Part shown: piece by piece, positions 47,990 to 58,025 of the stretch
Numbering within the stretch: the first letter of the stretch is position 1
Layout of the letters: every line of letters begins with the position of its first letter
Assembly (NCBI RefSeq): GCF_030813515.1
Contig: NZ_JAUSUK010000001.1
Coordinates: forward strand, 744,001 to 808,000
Direction of reading: 5' to 3'
Source: Rhodopseudomonas julia
Lineage (GTDB): Bacteria; Pseudomonadota; Alphaproteobacteria; Rhizobiales; Afifellaceae
Length of the DNA stretch: 64,000 nt
Program-made: the position numbers and the translations under genes
The notes under the pieces: model-generated
What the model was told of the DNA's origin: nothing
The model's input: only the letters and a program-made list of their open reading frames with translations
Databases searched by the model: none

Positions 47990-49183
47990 CTACCGCCTGG
48001 CGAAGACCGGTCTTAAGGCCCGCCGGCCGCGCGGGGAGAGAAGCGCGCCAGTGGCGATCCCCAGCAGCAGCGCCCAGAGCGGGGCGCCGACGCCGAGGAA
48101 GCTGATGCCCGAGACGGTGGTCATAAACGTCACCAGGGCCGCTTCCCGTTTTTCCGGCTGCCCCAGCGCGGCGCTCAGGCTCGCACCGATCGTGTTCAGC
48201 AAGGCGAGACCCGCGACCGTCACCACCAGGGCTTTTGGGGCGATGAGAAACAGACTGATGACGGCCGCGCCCAGAAGCCCCACCACGCAATAGATGACGC
48301 CCGTCACGACGACGGCCTTGTAGCGGGTCTTCGGGTTCTCATCGGCCTCCGGCCCGGCGCAGATCGCCGCCGTGATGGCGGCGAGATTGAAGGCATAACC
48401 TCCGAAGGGTGCCAGAAGGAGCGTCGTCAAACCGGTGACGGTGAGGCAGGCGGAAACCGGCGGTTCGTATCCCGAGGCTTTCAGCGTGACGATGCCGGGC
48501 GTGTTCTGCGAGGCCATGGTGACGATGAAAAGCGGCAATCCGACACCGAGCAACACCGGCAGGGAGAAGGCCGGCATGGTGAAGACCGGCTGGGCGACAG
48601 AAAAATCGATCCCCTCCCCGGCCTGAAACGCCCCGGTCGCAGCACAGAAAGCGCAGCCCGCAAAGAGGACGGAGGGAATGGCGAAGCGGGGAAACCAACG
48701 CCGGCCGGCGAGATAGACCGCGCACATCACCGCGACGAGAGGAAGATTTTCCTCCATGGAGGAAAAGATCCCGAGCCCAAACTGGAACAGGATGCCCGCG
48801 AGCAGGGCGTTGCCGATGGTATCGGGAATGAGATGGGACAATCGTTCGAACCATCCGGTGATGCCGGTCAGCGTCAACAAGAGGCCGCAGAAGAGAAAGG
48901 CGCCGATCGCCTCGTTCATCGGTACGCCATCGAGGCTGATGACGAGAAGTGCCGCACCGGGCGTGGACCAGGCCGTCAGGATCGGCATCCGGTAGCGCAG
49001 GGAGAGGATCAGACCGCTGATCCCCATGCCGAGGCCGAGCGCCAGCATCCAGCTGTTGGCCTCCGCCTGGGAGGCACCCAGGACATCAATCGCCTGAAAG
49101 ATGATCGCGACACTGCTCGTATAGCCGAGAAGGACGGCAATGCAGCCCGCGACGATGTGGGATAGTTTCAGCCCCGCCAGCAT
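47990..49183 (-). CDS. benE: BenE family benzoate/H+ symporter-like permease
   Basis: The 397-residue protein has about 12 membrane helices and lacks a signal peptide. The BenE pattern is clear: AGCIAVLLGYTSSVAIIFQA near 11-30, LPLFIVTMASQNTPGIVTLKASGY near 216-239, and GGYAFNLAAITAAICAGPEA near 258-277. The family imports benzoate or related aromatic acids, but no benzoate degradation gene is nearby, so the substrate is open. It is divergent from an XRE-cupin regulator across a palindromic site. Confidence 0.92.
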   Translation of the reverse strand: MLAGLKLSHIVAGCIAVLLGYTSSVAIIFQAIDVLGASQAEANSWMLALGLGMGISGLILSLRYRMPILTAWSTPGAALLVISLDGVPMNEAIGAFLFCGLLLTLTGITGWFERLSHLIPDTIGNALLAGILFQFGLGIFSSMEENLPLVAVMCAVYLAGRRWFPRFAIPSVLFAGCAFCAATGAFQAGEGIDFSVAQPVFTMPAFSLPVLLGVGLPLFIVTMASQNTPGIVTLKASGYEPPVSACLTVTGLTTLLLAPFGGYAFNLAAITAAICAGPEADENPKTRYKAVVVTGVIYCVVGLLGAAVISLFLIAPKALVVTVAGLALLNTIGASLSAALGQPEKREAALVTFMTTVSGISFLGVGAPLWALLLGIATGALLSPRGRRALRPVFARR

Positions 49184-49241
49184 TCTAACCGTGCCTTTCC
49201 GCTCCGCGCGCGATAGGAGTGTGCAATTCAGCGACGGGCGT

Positions 49242-49261
49242 TATAACGTCCGTACGTTATA
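49242..49261. promoter_or_regulatory. Palindromic operator candidate between benE and its regulator
   Basis: TATAACGT (49242-49249), four bases and ACGTTATA (49254-49261) form a perfect dyad 20 bases before the regulator start and 58 before the benE start. Its position between divergent transporter and regulator genes makes it the probable binding site of the XRE-cupin protein. Confidence 0.65.
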
Positions 49262-49281
49262 GCGCACAACTGTTGATGTGA

Positions 49282-49887
49282 ATGACTGAGGCAAAAATCC
49301 GGATCAATCTGAAGGCGGTGCGCGCCCGCGCGGGCCTGAGCCTGGCGCAGGCGGCCGAGCTCACCGGCGTCAGCAAGGCCATGCTCGGCCAGATCGAGCG
49401 CGGGGAATCGAGCCCCACGATCGCAACGCTCTGGAAACTCGCCAAAGGCTTCCAACTGCCGCTGACCGCCTTCATCGAGGACCTGGTTCAAACCACGGGC
49501 AGCTTCGCGCCCGCACAAGCCCGACCAATCCAGTTTCAGGGCAGCATCGGCTTTCACACCGTCTTCCCGTTCGACCCCCTCTTCGGCTCCGAGACGTTTT
49601 TGATGACACTTCAACCGGGCCAGGTGCATATGTCGAACGCGCACGATACGGGCGTCGTCGAAGACGTCTTCGTCACGCGCGGCGCGATGGAGGTCTTGAT
49701 CGCCGGAGAATGGCAGAGCTGCCGCTATGGGGACGCCTTCCGCTTCCCCGCCGACCAGCCGCACGGCTATCGCAACATGAGCGCCGAAATCGCGCACTTC
49801 CACAACACGATTCACTATCCGAAGACGGCCCTGTTCGAGACGACCGACCGGGACGCCACACCCGTCAAATCGGACAAGGCCAAGTAA
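49282..49887 (+). CDS. XRE-family regulator with C-terminal cupin domain
   Basis: The 201-residue protein has an HTH at residues about 8-62 (LKAVRARAGLSLAQAAELTGVSKAMLGQIERGES, quoted as a landmark). A cupin domain at about 110-185 follows, with GQVHMSNAHDTGVVEDVFVTRGAMEVLI and the HGYRN motif. Such proteins sense a small molecule in the cupin and usually control an adjacent transporter or catabolic gene. Divergent benE and the palindrome between them suggest that it regulates benE and itself. Confidence 0.92.
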   Translation: MTEAKIRINLKAVRARAGLSLAQAAELTGVSKAMLGQIERGESSPTIATLWKLAKGFQLPLTAFIEDLVQTTGSFAPAQARPIQFQGSIGFHTVFPFDPLFGSETFLMTLQPGQVHMSNAHDTGVVEDVFVTRGAMEVLIAGEWQSCRYGDAFRFPADQPHGYRNMSAEIAHFHNTIHYPKTALFETTDRDATPVKSDKAK

Positions 49888-49916
49888 CGGCTGCAGCCAA
49901 CGCCGCCTGCATCGCC

Positions 49917-51098
49917 TCAGATCGCTTCGAGGAATCCGAGGACGCCGGCTCCGACGATGCCGGCATCATCGGGATGCGGGATCGGCCGGATGGCGAGATG
50001 GCGCGTCGAAAGCGCCAGCGAGCGCTGATAGACGCTCTGGCGGATAGAGGCGAGGAAGGCCGGGCCGATGGCGGCAACGCCGCCGCAGATGAAAACATGG
50101 CTCGGATTGAAGAAATTGACGAGGGTGGCGAGCATCCGCCCGACATCGGCGCCGGCACCACGGATGATGGCATTGGCGGCCGGATCGCCTTCCCGGCTCG
50201 CGAGACCGACATCCTCCGGGCTCAAGGCGCCATGCTCCTGCAACAGTTCAAGAAGCCGCGGGCTCTCGCCTGAACGGGCCGCTGTCGCACCGGCGCGTGC
50301 GATCGCGGGGGCCGCCGCCATCGCCTCGACACAGCCGACATTGCCGCAATGACAGACGGGGCCGTTCGGATCGATGCAGATATGGCCGACATCGCCTGCC
50401 GCCCCGTCGACGCCGCGATAGACCTGGCCGCGGCAGATGATGCCGCAGCCGATGCCGGTCGCAACCTTGACGACGAGGAAATCGTCGGCGCTGCGCGACA
50501 GATGCCACAGCGTGCCGAGGGCGAGAATGTTGACGTCGTTGTCGACGAAGATCGGCACGTCGAAATCGGCCGCCAGCGCCTGACGCGGCGAAAACCCCTC
50601 CCAGAGCGGCATCAAGGGCGGGGTGGCGAGACGGGCGCTCTCGAAATCGACCGGTCCCGGCACGCCGATGCCGATCATGCGGATGCGCTCTCGCTCATAG
50701 CCCATCTGTCGTAGCAGCAGATCGATCACATCGCGCAGGCGGGCAAACAACGGCTCCGGCTCGCCGCGCACGGAGATCGGCTCGCAGTGCCGGGCCATGA
50801 CGCTCATGTCCGGAGACAGAAGGGCGACGTCCATATGGGTGGCGCGAATGTCGACGCCGGCGATCAGGCCGTCGCGAAGCGTGACGCGCAGCCCCTCCGC
50901 GCGGCGCCCGCCGGAGGAGGGCTGGGGCCCGATCTCGGTGATCAGTCCTGCACCGATGAGATCGGTGATCGCCGCATTGATCTTGCTCTTGGAGAAATCG
51001 AGCCGGCCGGCCAGATCGCTGCGGGCGCTGGTGCGCGCCCAGAAGACCTCGAGCAGCAGCCGGCGCTCGGTCGGCGACAATTGCGAAAAGCCGCGCAT
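49917..51098 (-). CDS. ROK family transcriptional regulator (NagC/XylR type)
   Basis: The 393-residue protein has an N-terminal winged HTH (residues about 5-65, SDLAGRLDFSKSKINAAITDLIGAGLI). The ROK sugar-kinase-like domain follows, with VGVPGPVD, FVDNDVNILALG and GDVGHICIDPNGPVCHCGNVGCVEAM, the last containing the zinc-binding cysteines. The start is the ATG at 51098, with GAGG seven bases upstream; longer frames add unrelated residues. It is divergent from a sugar ABC operon and is presumably its sugar-responsive repressor. Confidence 0.93.
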   Translation of the reverse strand: MRGFSQLSPTERRLLLEVFWARTSARSDLAGRLDFSKSKINAAITDLIGAGLITEIGPQPSSGGRRAEGLRVTLRDGLIAGVDIRATHMDVALLSPDMSVMARHCEPISVRGEPEPLFARLRDVIDLLLRQMGYERERIRMIGIGVPGPVDFESARLATPPLMPLWEGFSPRQALAADFDVPIFVDNDVNILALGTLWHLSRSADDFLVVKVATGIGCGIICRGQVYRGVDGAAGDVGHICIDPNGPVCHCGNVGCVEAMAAAPAIARAGATAARSGESPRLLELLQEHGALSPEDVGLASREGDPAANAIIRGAGADVGRMLATLVNFFNPSHVFICGGVAAIGPAFLASIRQSVYQRSLALSTRHLAIRPIPHPDDAGIVGAGVLGFLEAI

Positions 51099-51317
51099 GT
51101 TTGACCTCATTGGACGCGCTTTGACCGTAAATAGGCCAAACTTGACCATTGCTCAATCAAATTGCTGAGCGTAATTTTCGCTTCAATGAGGAAGGCCCCT
51201 GGATGTCGATGATCTCCGGAAGCGAGTTTTCCCGAGAATAAAAAAGGGCGTCGAGACAGGGCTCGGCGAGACAATCCGGCCCGCTCCCGCCCCTCAGGCG
51301 AAGGGAGGAAGGCCGTC

Positions 51318-52817
51318 ATGGGCCTCGTCGTCGAGTTTCACGGGATCGCCAAGGATTTTGGCTCCGTACGCGTGCTCCACGACATCAGCTTCCGGCTGGA
51401 GGCCGGGCGCGTCTACGGCCTCATCGGTGAAAACGGCGCCGGCAAATCCACCTTGATGAAGATCCTCGCCGGCTACCACGAGCCAAGCGCAGGCACGGTC
51501 GTGATCGACGGCGAACCGGTCTCGTTTGCAAGTTCCCGCGAGGCGGAAGAGCGGGGCATCGTCATGGTGCACCAGGAGCTCAACCTCGCCGATGCGCTCA
51601 CCGTGGTGCAGAACATGTTTCTCGGCCACGAGATCCGCAAAGGCTTCCTCCTCGACGAGAAGACGATGGCACGCCAGGCCGAGGCGGCGCTCGCAAGTGT
51701 CGGTGCGCACAGCCATCCCGACGACCGCGTCGGCGATCTCATCGTCGCGGAAAAGCAGCTCGTGGAGATCGCCAAGGCGCAGGTGCGCCACACGCGGGTT
51801 CTCATCCTCGACGAGCCCACGGCGAGCCTCACGCCCAACGAATGCGAGCATCTCTTCAGCCTCATCGCCCAGCTGCGCGAAGAGGGCATCATCGTCCTCT
51901 ACATCTCCCACAAGCTCGACGAGGTGGAGCGCGTCACCGACGAGGTGATCGTCATGCGCGACGGACATTTCATCTCCCAGGCGAAGACCGCCGAGACCTC
52001 GCGCGCCCGCATGGCGGCGCTGATGGTCGGGCGCGAGCTTTCCGACATGTATCCACCCAAACGCCCCGTCACCTCGGTCGGCGAGCCGCTCTTGCGCGTT
52101 GAGGGCCTTTCCGTTTCGGGCTGGGCGCAGAACGTGTCCTTCTCGCTGATGCCGGGCGAGATCCTGGGTTTTGCGGGCCTCGTCGGCGCCGGCCGCACCG
52201 AGCTTTTCGAGGGTATCCTCGGCCTGCGGCCGCGCTCCTCGGGCCGTATCTTCATGGGCGGCAAGGAGGTGCGCATGGGCGATCCGCGCGCCGCCGCGCG
52301 CCTCGGGCTCACCTATCTTTCCGAAGACCGCAAGGGGAAGGGGCTGCATGTCGGACGCGTGCTGTCCGACAATCTCACTCTCCTCGATCTCAAGACCTAC
52401 ACCCATCCCTTCCTCTCCCCCCGGGAGGAACGGGCAGCCCTCGACCGCGCCGTCGACGAATTCGGCATCCGCGTCGGCGACCGGGAATGCCTTGCCTCGT
52501 CTTTATCGGGCGGCAACCAGCAGAAACTCGCGATCGCCAAATATCTCGCCCCGGAGCCGCAGATCTTCGTGCTCGACGAGCCGACCCGGGGCGTCGATGT
52601 CGGCGCCAAGCGAGACATCTATTTTCTCATCGACCGCCTCGCCGCCGAAGGGCGGGGCATCATCGTCATCTCATCGGAATTGGTGGAGCTGATCGGTCTT
52701 TGTCACCGCGTCATCGTCATGCGCGACGGGCGCGTGACGGCCGAGGTGCCCGCAGACCGCCTCAGCGAAGAGGAGCTACTCAGCCATGCCATCGGCACAA
52801 GAACCGCAGCCGAATGA
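51318..52817 (+). CDS. Sugar ABC transporter, duplicated ATP-binding protein
   Basis: The 499-residue cytosolic ATPase has two ABC halves, as in RbsA/MglA/XylG. The first has [14 protein letters not shown] (residues about 36-49) and [13 protein letters not shown]. The second has the signature [14 protein letters not shown] near 396-409 and [13 protein letters not shown] near 418-430, while its Walker A is degenerate ([10 protein letters not shown]), as is normal in this group. It powers import by the permease encoded next, whose start lies inside this gene (32-base overlap). Confidence 0.95.
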   Translation: MGLVVEFHGIAKDFGSVRVLHDISFRLEAGRVYGLIGENGAGKSTLMKILAGYHEPSAGTVVIDGEPVSFASSREAEERGIVMVHQELNLADALTVVQNMFLGHEIRKGFLLDEKTMARQAEAALASVGAHSHPDDRVGDLIVAEKQLVEIAKAQVRHTRVLILDEPTASLTPNECEHLFSLIAQLREEGIIVLYISHKLDEVERVTDEVIVMRDGHFISQAKTAETSRARMAALMVGRELSDMYPPKRPVTSVGEPLLRVEGLSVSGWAQNVSFSLMPGEILGFAGLVGAGRTELFEGILGLRPRSSGRIFMGGKEVRMGDPRAAARLGLTYLSEDRKGKGLHVGRVLSDNLTLLDLKTYTHPFLSPREERAALDRAVDEFGIRVGDRECLASSLSGGNQQKLAIAKYLAPEPQIFVLDEPTRGVDVGAKRDIYFLIDRLAAEGRGIIVISSELVELIGLCHRVIVMRDGRVTAEVPADRLSEEELLSHAIGTRTAAE

Positions 52818-53814
52818 GGCTGAGGGCCAAAGCGCCCGCGCCTCGGCGCGCCGCCGGCTCGGAAAATTCGATTTAAGCAGCCAGGGTCCGATCCTCGGCC
52901 TCATCCTGCTCGCCATCGTCGGCACCGCGCTCAATTCCGATTTCGCCAGCCTCGCCAACTGGATGAACGTGCTGACGCGGACTTCCTTCATCGGCATCAT
53001 CGCCGTCGGCATGACCTTCGTCATCATCTCCGGCGGCATCGATCTCTCGGTCGGCTCCATGGTGGCGCTGATCGCCGGCAGCATCATCCTGGTGATGAAC
53101 AGCCTTGCCACGCATATCGATGCGCCGGTCCTGGTGGTGATCGTCGGGATGGTGGTTTCGCTCATGATGGGCGCCGCCTTCGGCACCATGCACGGCCTCC
53201 TCATCACCAAGGGACGAATCGAGCCCTTCATCGTCACGCTCGGGACGCTCGGCACGTTTCGCGCCGTCCTCACCTGGCTTGCCGATGGCGGCGCAATCAC
53301 CCTCGATTTCGGCCTCTCGCAGACCTACGGCCCGGTCTATTACGGCACGCTTTTAGGCATCCCGATCCCGGTCTGGGTGTTCCTCGGCGTCGCCGTCATC
53401 GGCACCGTGCTTTTGCGGCGCACCGCCTTCGGCCGCTACGTGCAGGCGATCGGCTCCAACGAGCAGGTGGCGCGCTATGCGGCGGTCGACGTCGACCGCG
53501 TGAAAATCCTCACCTACGCCTTTCTGGGGCTCTGCGTCGGCATCGCCACCCTCCTCTACGTACCGCGCCTCGGCTCCGCCTCGCCCACGACCGGCCTTTT
53601 GTGGGAGCTCGAAGCGATCGCTGCGGTGATCGTCGGCGGCACCTCTTTCAAGGGCGGGTCCGGCCGCGTCACCGGCACCGTGATCGGCGCCATCCTTCTT
53701 TCCGTCATCGGCAATATCCTCAACCTGACGAGCATCATCAGCGTTCATCTCAACGCTGCCGTGCAGGGTATCGTGATCATTTCCGTGGCGTTTTTGCAAA
53801 GGCGGCGACCCTGA
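52786..53814 (+). CDS. Sugar ABC transporter permease (RbsC-like)
   Basis: The 342-residue protein has a charged N-terminus and about ten membrane helices. The family motifs are [21 protein letters not shown] (residues about 68-88) and the cytoplasmic EAA-like loop [28 protein letters not shown] near 219-246. The late helix block [27 protein letters not shown] also fits. It works as a dimer with the ATPase. The ATG at 52786 overlaps the ATPase gene, and no better start is seen. Confidence 0.94.
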   Translation: MPSAQEPQPNEAEGQSARASARRRLGKFDLSSQGPILGLILLAIVGTALNSDFASLANWMNVLTRTSFIGIIAVGMTFVIISGGIDLSVGSMVALIAGSIILVMNSLATHIDAPVLVVIVGMVVSLMMGAAFGTMHGLLITKGRIEPFIVTLGTLGTFRAVLTWLADGGAITLDFGLSQTYGPVYYGTLLGIPIPVWVFLGVAVIGTVLLRRTAFGRYVQAIGSNEQVARYAAVDVDRVKILTYAFLGLCVGIATLLYVPRLGSASPTTGLLWELEAIAAVIVGGTSFKGGSGRVTGTVIGAILLSVIGNILNLTSIISVHLNAAVQGIVIISVAFLQRRRP

Positions 53815-53898
53815 TACGGGCCGCTCCCCAAGGACAAGACCGCCCACAAGCGGCATCGACACGAAAGCAACAATTGTTATCGATGGGAGAACTATAGA

Positions 53899-54885
53899 AT
53901 GTCCGTCCTTGCGTCTCTAACGCGCCGCTCGGCTCTCGCCCTAGCGCTCGGCACCTCGGCGCTGATCGCCCTGCCCGGCATCTCGGCAGCCCAGGAAAAG
54001 GTCAATCTCGGCGTCTCCATTCCCGCCGCGACCCACAGCTTCACCGCCGGCATCGTGTGGTGGGCGAACGAGGCCAAGAAAGACCTCGAGGCAGCCCATC
54101 CCGACGACCTCAAGATCACCGTCAAGACATCGAGCGGGGCGCCGGAACAGGCGAACCAGCTTCAGGACCTCGTCACCGTCACCGGCATCAACACCCTCGT
54201 CATCTTCCCGTTTGAATCGGCCGCCCTCACCCAGCCTGTCGCACAGGCCAAGAACAAGGGCGTCTACGTCACCGTGGTCGATCGCGGCCTGACGGATCCG
54301 AGTGCCCAGGACGCCTATATGGCCGGCGACAACACCGCCTTCGGCAAGATCCCGGCGGAGTATTTTGCCAAGAAGTATGACGGCAAGGCCAATATCGTGG
54401 CGCTGCGCGGCATTCCGACCACGCTCGACAACGAGCGCTGGGAAGCCTTCACCAGCGTCATCGACGAGCATCCCGACATGAAGATCCTCGATGCCCAGTA
54501 CGGCAACTGGAACCGCGACGACGCCTTCAAGGTCATGCAGGACTTCCTGACCCGCTTCAAAGACATTGATCTCGTCTGGGCGGCCGACGACGACATGGCG
54601 ATCGGCGTTCTCCAGGCGATCCGTCAGGCGGGCCGTGAAGGCGACATCAAGGAAGTCTTCGGCGGTGCCGGCGCCAAGGGCATGGTCAAGACGATCATGG
54701 ATGACGACAATCCGCTCATCAAAGCCGACGTCTCCTATTCGCCGAAATTCATCTACGAGGCGATCAAGCGCACGGCCGAGGCACGCCTCAAGGGCGAGGC
54801 ATTGCCGGAGACGACGATCCTTCCCTCCGAGCTGATCGACAAGTCGAACGCGGAAGACTTCTACTTCCCGGATTCGCCGTTCTGA
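53899..54885 (+). CDS. Sugar ABC transporter periplasmic binding protein
   Basis: The 328-residue exported protein has a signal peptide (residues about 1-31, ending SAAQ). The type I periplasmic-binding fold follows, opening KVNLGVSIPAATHSFTAGIVWWANEA. The pattern matches the ribose/galactose/inositol group (PBP1). The pentose, hexose or polyol bound cannot be told from sequence. It lies 84 bases after the permease gene. Confidence 0.93.
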   Translation: MSVLASLTRRSALALALGTSALIALPGISAAQEKVNLGVSIPAATHSFTAGIVWWANEAKKDLEAAHPDDLKITVKTSSGAPEQANQLQDLVTVTGINTLVIFPFESAALTQPVAQAKNKGVYVTVVDRGLTDPSAQDAYMAGDNTAFGKIPAEYFAKKYDGKANIVALRGIPTTLDNERWEAFTSVIDEHPDMKILDAQYGNWNRDDAFKVMQDFLTRFKDIDLVWAADDDMAIGVLQAIRQAGREGDIKEVFGGAGAKGMVKTIMDDDNPLIKADVSYSPKFIYEAIKRTAEARLKGEALPETTILPSELIDKSNAEDFYFPDSPF

Positions 54886-54993
54886 TCATCTGAACGAAGC
54901 AACGGGGCGGCTTTCCAGAAAGCCGCCCTCACCTGCCTCGCCTTCGCCACCACGGCGGCGGAGTGCAACCGACATCAAGACTTGGAGCCCGCG

Positions 54994-56046
54994 ATGAAGA
55001 CCCTGCGAGGACCGGCGATCTTTCTCGCCCAATTCGTCGGCGATACGCCGCCTTTCGACGACCTTTTCTCCATGGCGCGATGGGCGGCGGATCTCGGCTA
55101 TCTCGGCCTGCAGCTGCCGACGACGGCGGGCCTCTTCGATCTCGAAAAGGCGGCGGCCTCGAAAACCTATGCCGACGAGCTGAAGGGGCGCCTTGCCGAG
55201 GAGGGCGTGGAGATCACCGAGCTCTCCACGCATATCCAGGGCCAGCTCATCGCCGTCCATCCGGCCTATGACGCGCTCTTCGACGGCTTCGCGCCGGAAG
55301 CCGTGCGCGGCAACCCGCAAGCGCGGAGGGAATGGGCGGACGAGCAAGTGCGCCTGGCCGCAAAGGCCTCCGTCAATCTCGGCCTGACCGCCCACGCCAC
55401 CTTCTCCGGCGCACTCGCCTGGCCCTTCATCTATCCCTGGCCGCAGCGTCCGGCGGGGCTCGTCGACGAGGCTTTTGCCGAACTCGGCCGACGCTGGAAG
55501 CCGATCCTTGATGCCTACGACGAAGCCGGCGTCGATCTCTGCTACGAGCTGCATCCGGGCGAAGATCTCCATGACGGCGCGACCTTCGAGCGCTTCCTCG
55601 CCGAAGTCGGCGATCACCCGCGTGCCTCGATCCTCTATGACCCATCGCATTTTGTGCTTCAGGCGCTCGATTATCTCGATTTCCTCGACATCTATCACGA
55701 GCGCGTGCGCGCCTTTCACGTGAAGGATGCCGAGCTCCGCCCGAACGGGCGCTCCGGCGTCTATGGCGGCTATCAGGGCTGGATCGACCGGCCCGGCCGC
55801 TTCCGTTCGCTCGGCGACGGCATGGTCGATTTCAAGGCGATCTTCTCCAAGCTCGCCCAGTACGATTTCGACGGCTGGGCGGTTCTGGAATGGGAATGCG
55901 CGTTGAAACATCCCGAGGACGGAGCCCGCGAAGGCGCTCCCTTCATCCGCGACCACATCATCCGCGTCACCGAGCACGCCTTCGACGATTTTGCCCAAAG
56001 CGGCGCCGACGCGGCCACCAACCGCCGTCTGCTCGGCCTCACATAA
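54994..56046 (+). CDS. Sugar phosphate isomerase/epimerase family protein (AP endonuclease 2 fold)
   Basis: The 350-residue TIM-barrel protein has the xylose-isomerase-like pattern with metal ligands in CYELHPGEDLHDG (residues about 180-192), YDPSHFVLQALD near 214-225, and FHVKDAELRPNG near 241-252. Relatives include IolE/IolI and the enzymes that act on 3-keto sugars together with Gfo/Idh/MocA partners. TTGGAG before the ATG at 54994 sets the start. It probably works on the imported sugar after, or with, the dehydrogenase encoded next. Confidence 0.9.
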   Translation: MKTLRGPAIFLAQFVGDTPPFDDLFSMARWAADLGYLGLQLPTTAGLFDLEKAAASKTYADELKGRLAEEGVEITELSTHIQGQLIAVHPAYDALFDGFAPEAVRGNPQARREWADEQVRLAAKASVNLGLTAHATFSGALAWPFIYPWPQRPAGLVDEAFAELGRRWKPILDAYDEAGVDLCYELHPGEDLHDGATFERFLAEVGDHPRASILYDPSHFVLQALDYLDFLDIYHERVRAFHVKDAELRPNGRSGVYGGYQGWIDRPGRFRSLGDGMVDFKAIFSKLAQYDFDGWAVLEWECALKHPEDGAREGAPFIRDHIIRVTEHAFDDFAQSGADAATNRRLLGLT

Positions 56047-56056
56047 GGACGATATT

Positions 56057-57190
56057 ATGAGCCAACCCCGCATCCGTCTCGGCATGGTCGGCGGCGGCCA
56101 CACCGCCCTCATCGGGCCGGTCCACCGCATCGCCGCGCGCATGGACGATCGGTTCGAGCTCGTGGCCGGCGCCTTCGACAGCGATCCGGCGCGCGGCCGG
56201 GAGTTCGCCGAAACGCTGAGGCTGGCGCCCGAGCGCGCCTACGGCACTTACGAAGAGATGCTCGAAGCCGAAGCGGCGCGCGACGACAAGATAGACGCCG
56301 TCGTGATCGTGACGCCGAATTTCCTGCATTTCCCGGTCGCCAAGGCGGCACTGAAAGCCGGTTTCCACGTCATCTGCGAGAAGCCGATGACGACCACGTT
56401 GGACGAGGCGAGAACGCTCGCCGCGCTCGTGAAGGAAACCGGCAAGAGCTTCGTCCTCACCCACACCTATACCGGCTATCCGATGGTGCGGCAGGCGCGC
56501 GAGATGGTGGCGGCGGGCGAGATCGGAACCCTTCGCCGCGTGGAGGTCGAATATCTCCAGGACTGGCTCGCCACGGCCGTCGAAAACACCGGATCGGAAG
56601 GGGCCGTCTGGCGGACCGATCCCGCCAAGGCCGGCCAGGGCGGCGCCATCGGCGATGTCGGCACGCATGCCTACAACCTCGCCGCCTTCGTGGCCGGCGA
56701 AGAGCCGACGCATCTCCTGGCAGAGCTTGCCTCCCTCGTTTCCGGCCGCTCCGTCGACGACGATGCGATGATCCTGATGCGCTATGCTTCCGGCGCCAAG
56801 GGCGCGATCCTGGCGAGCCAGGTGCTGCCCGGCAACGGCAACAATCTGTCGATCCGCATCTATGGCGACAAGGGCGGCCTTGAATGGTGGCAGGAGCGGC
56901 CGGAGGAATTGTGGTTCACCCGCCTCGGCGAGCCGCGCCAGCTCCTGCGCCGCAACGGTGCGGGCGCGACCGCGGCCGCGATCGCCGGCAGCCGGGTGCC
57001 GGCCGCCCATCCGGAAGGCTATCTGGAGGCTTTCGCCAACATCTACCGCGACGCCGCCGATGCACTTCGGTCACCGCCGGGCTCTGAATTCATTCCGAAC
57101 GCCAATGACGGCGTGCGCGGGCTCGCCTTCGTCGCGGCCTGCCTCGCCTCCGACCGTGCGGGCAACGTCTGGACGAAAATCGAAGATTAA
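56057..57190 (+). CDS. Gfo/Idh/MocA family sugar dehydrogenase
   Basis: The 377-residue NAD(P)-dependent enzyme has an N-terminal Rossmann turn GMVGGGHTALIG (residues about 9-20) and the conserved EKPM motif near 107-110. The catalytic-domain signature GGAIGDVGTHAYNLAAFV near 198-215 contains the conserved Asp and His. Enzymes of this family oxidise a ring hydroxyl of sugars or inositols. AAGGA seven bases before the ATG at 56057 supports the start, 10 bases after the isomerase gene. Confidence 0.93.
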   Translation: MSQPRIRLGMVGGGHTALIGPVHRIAARMDDRFELVAGAFDSDPARGREFAETLRLAPERAYGTYEEMLEAEAARDDKIDAVVIVTPNFLHFPVAKAALKAGFHVICEKPMTTTLDEARTLAALVKETGKSFVLTHTYTGYPMVRQAREMVAAGEIGTLRRVEVEYLQDWLATAVENTGSEGAVWRTDPAKAGQGGAIGDVGTHAYNLAAFVAGEEPTHLLAELASLVSGRSVDDDAMILMRYASGAKGAILASQVLPGNGNNLSIRIYGDKGGLEWWQERPEELWFTRLGEPRQLLRRNGAGATAAAIAGSRVPAAHPEGYLEAFANIYRDAADALRSPPGSEFIPNANDGVRGLAFVAACLASDRAGNVWTKIED

Positions 57191-57198
57191 GCGTTGAG

Positions 57199-57222
57199 GC
57201 CGGCCCGCCCGATCGGGCCGGC
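57199..57222. terminator. Hairpin between the sugar and nickel operons
   Basis: GCCGGCCCG (57199-57207), six bases and CGGGCCGGC (57214-57222) form a perfect 9-bp stem between convergent genes. No T-run on either side, so termination may need help, but position and symmetry suit a shared terminator. Confidence 0.6.
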
Positions 57223-57224
57223 TG

Positions 57225-58025
57225 TCATTGCGCGGCAGCGCGCCTTTCCGGCAAAGGCGGAAGCACGGCGTCTTTCAGAAGCAGCGACGCCGGATGCGTG
57301 AGCGCGGCGAGCGAGCCGGTCGGCACTTCTTCGACGACCCGGCCCTCGTCCATGACGACAACGCGCTCGGCAAATCTCTCTACGAGCCGCAGGTCATGGG
57401 TGACGAAAAGATAGCCGATCCCCTCGCTTTCCTGGAGCTTTGCGAGCAAAGCGATGGCCGAGGCCTGGAGATGGACATCGAGATCGGACACGGCCTCATC
57501 CAGAATGATCAACTTCGGCCGCGGGGCGAGCGCGCGCGCGATGCAGACGCGCTGCAACTGCCCGCCGCTCACTTGTGACGGCAGCATGCCGGCAATGCCG
57601 GCAGGAAGCTCCACCATCTCCAGCAATTCGCGGATGCGCGCCTCGCGGGCCCGCGCGTCGAGATCCGTCAGATGGCGCAGCGGCTCGGCAATGATCGCAC
57701 GCATGTCGAAGCGCGGATCGACGGCACTGACGGAATCCTGAAAGACCATCTGAACGTCGCGGCGAAAGGCGCGCCTTTGTGCACGCGTGAGATGCCGCAG
57801 ATCGTGGTTGCGGTAGAAGACCTGTCCTTGGCCGGGCTGCTCCAGCCCGCACAGGAGACGGGCGAGCGTGCTCTTGCCGCAACCGCTGCGCCCGAGAAGG
57901 CCGACCGTCTCGCCTTCCCCGATCGACAGCGAAACACCGTCGAGGGCCATACGTGAGGCGCTCGCTCCGACGAGCGAGTAGGTCTGGTAGTGTTTTGCGA
58001 CAGTCTCGGCGCGCAGAAGGCTCAT
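57225..58025 (-). CDS. nikE: Nickel ABC transporter ATP-binding protein NikE
   Basis: The 266-residue ATPase has Walker [17 protein letters not shown] (residues about 43-58), signature [15 protein letters not shown] near 156-170 and Walker [13 protein letters not shown] near 176-187. It is the oppF-like member of the NikDE pair that powers the NikBC permease. It is the last gene of the operon and overlaps nikD by 4 bases. Nickel specificity is inferred from the linked nikR and operator. Confidence 0.9.
   Translation of the reverse strand: MSLLRAETVAKHYQTYSLVGASASRMALDGVSLSIGEGETVGLLGRSGCGKSTLARLLCGLEQPGQGQVFYRNHDLRHLTRAQRRAFRRDVQMVFQDSVSAVDPRFDMRAIIAEPLRHLTDLDARAREARIRELLEMVELPAGIAGMLPSQVSGGQLQRVCIARALAPRPKLIILDEAVSDLDVHLQASAIALLAKLQESEGIGYLFVTHDLRLVERFAERVVVMDEGRVVEEVPTGSLAALTHPASLLLKDAVLPPLPERRAAAQ

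Noticed and set aside
51110..51300. Operator for the ROK regulator
   Set aside because: Several weak repeats (TTGACC twice, GCTCA...TGAGC) occur, but none is clearly better than chance in this AT-richer stretch.
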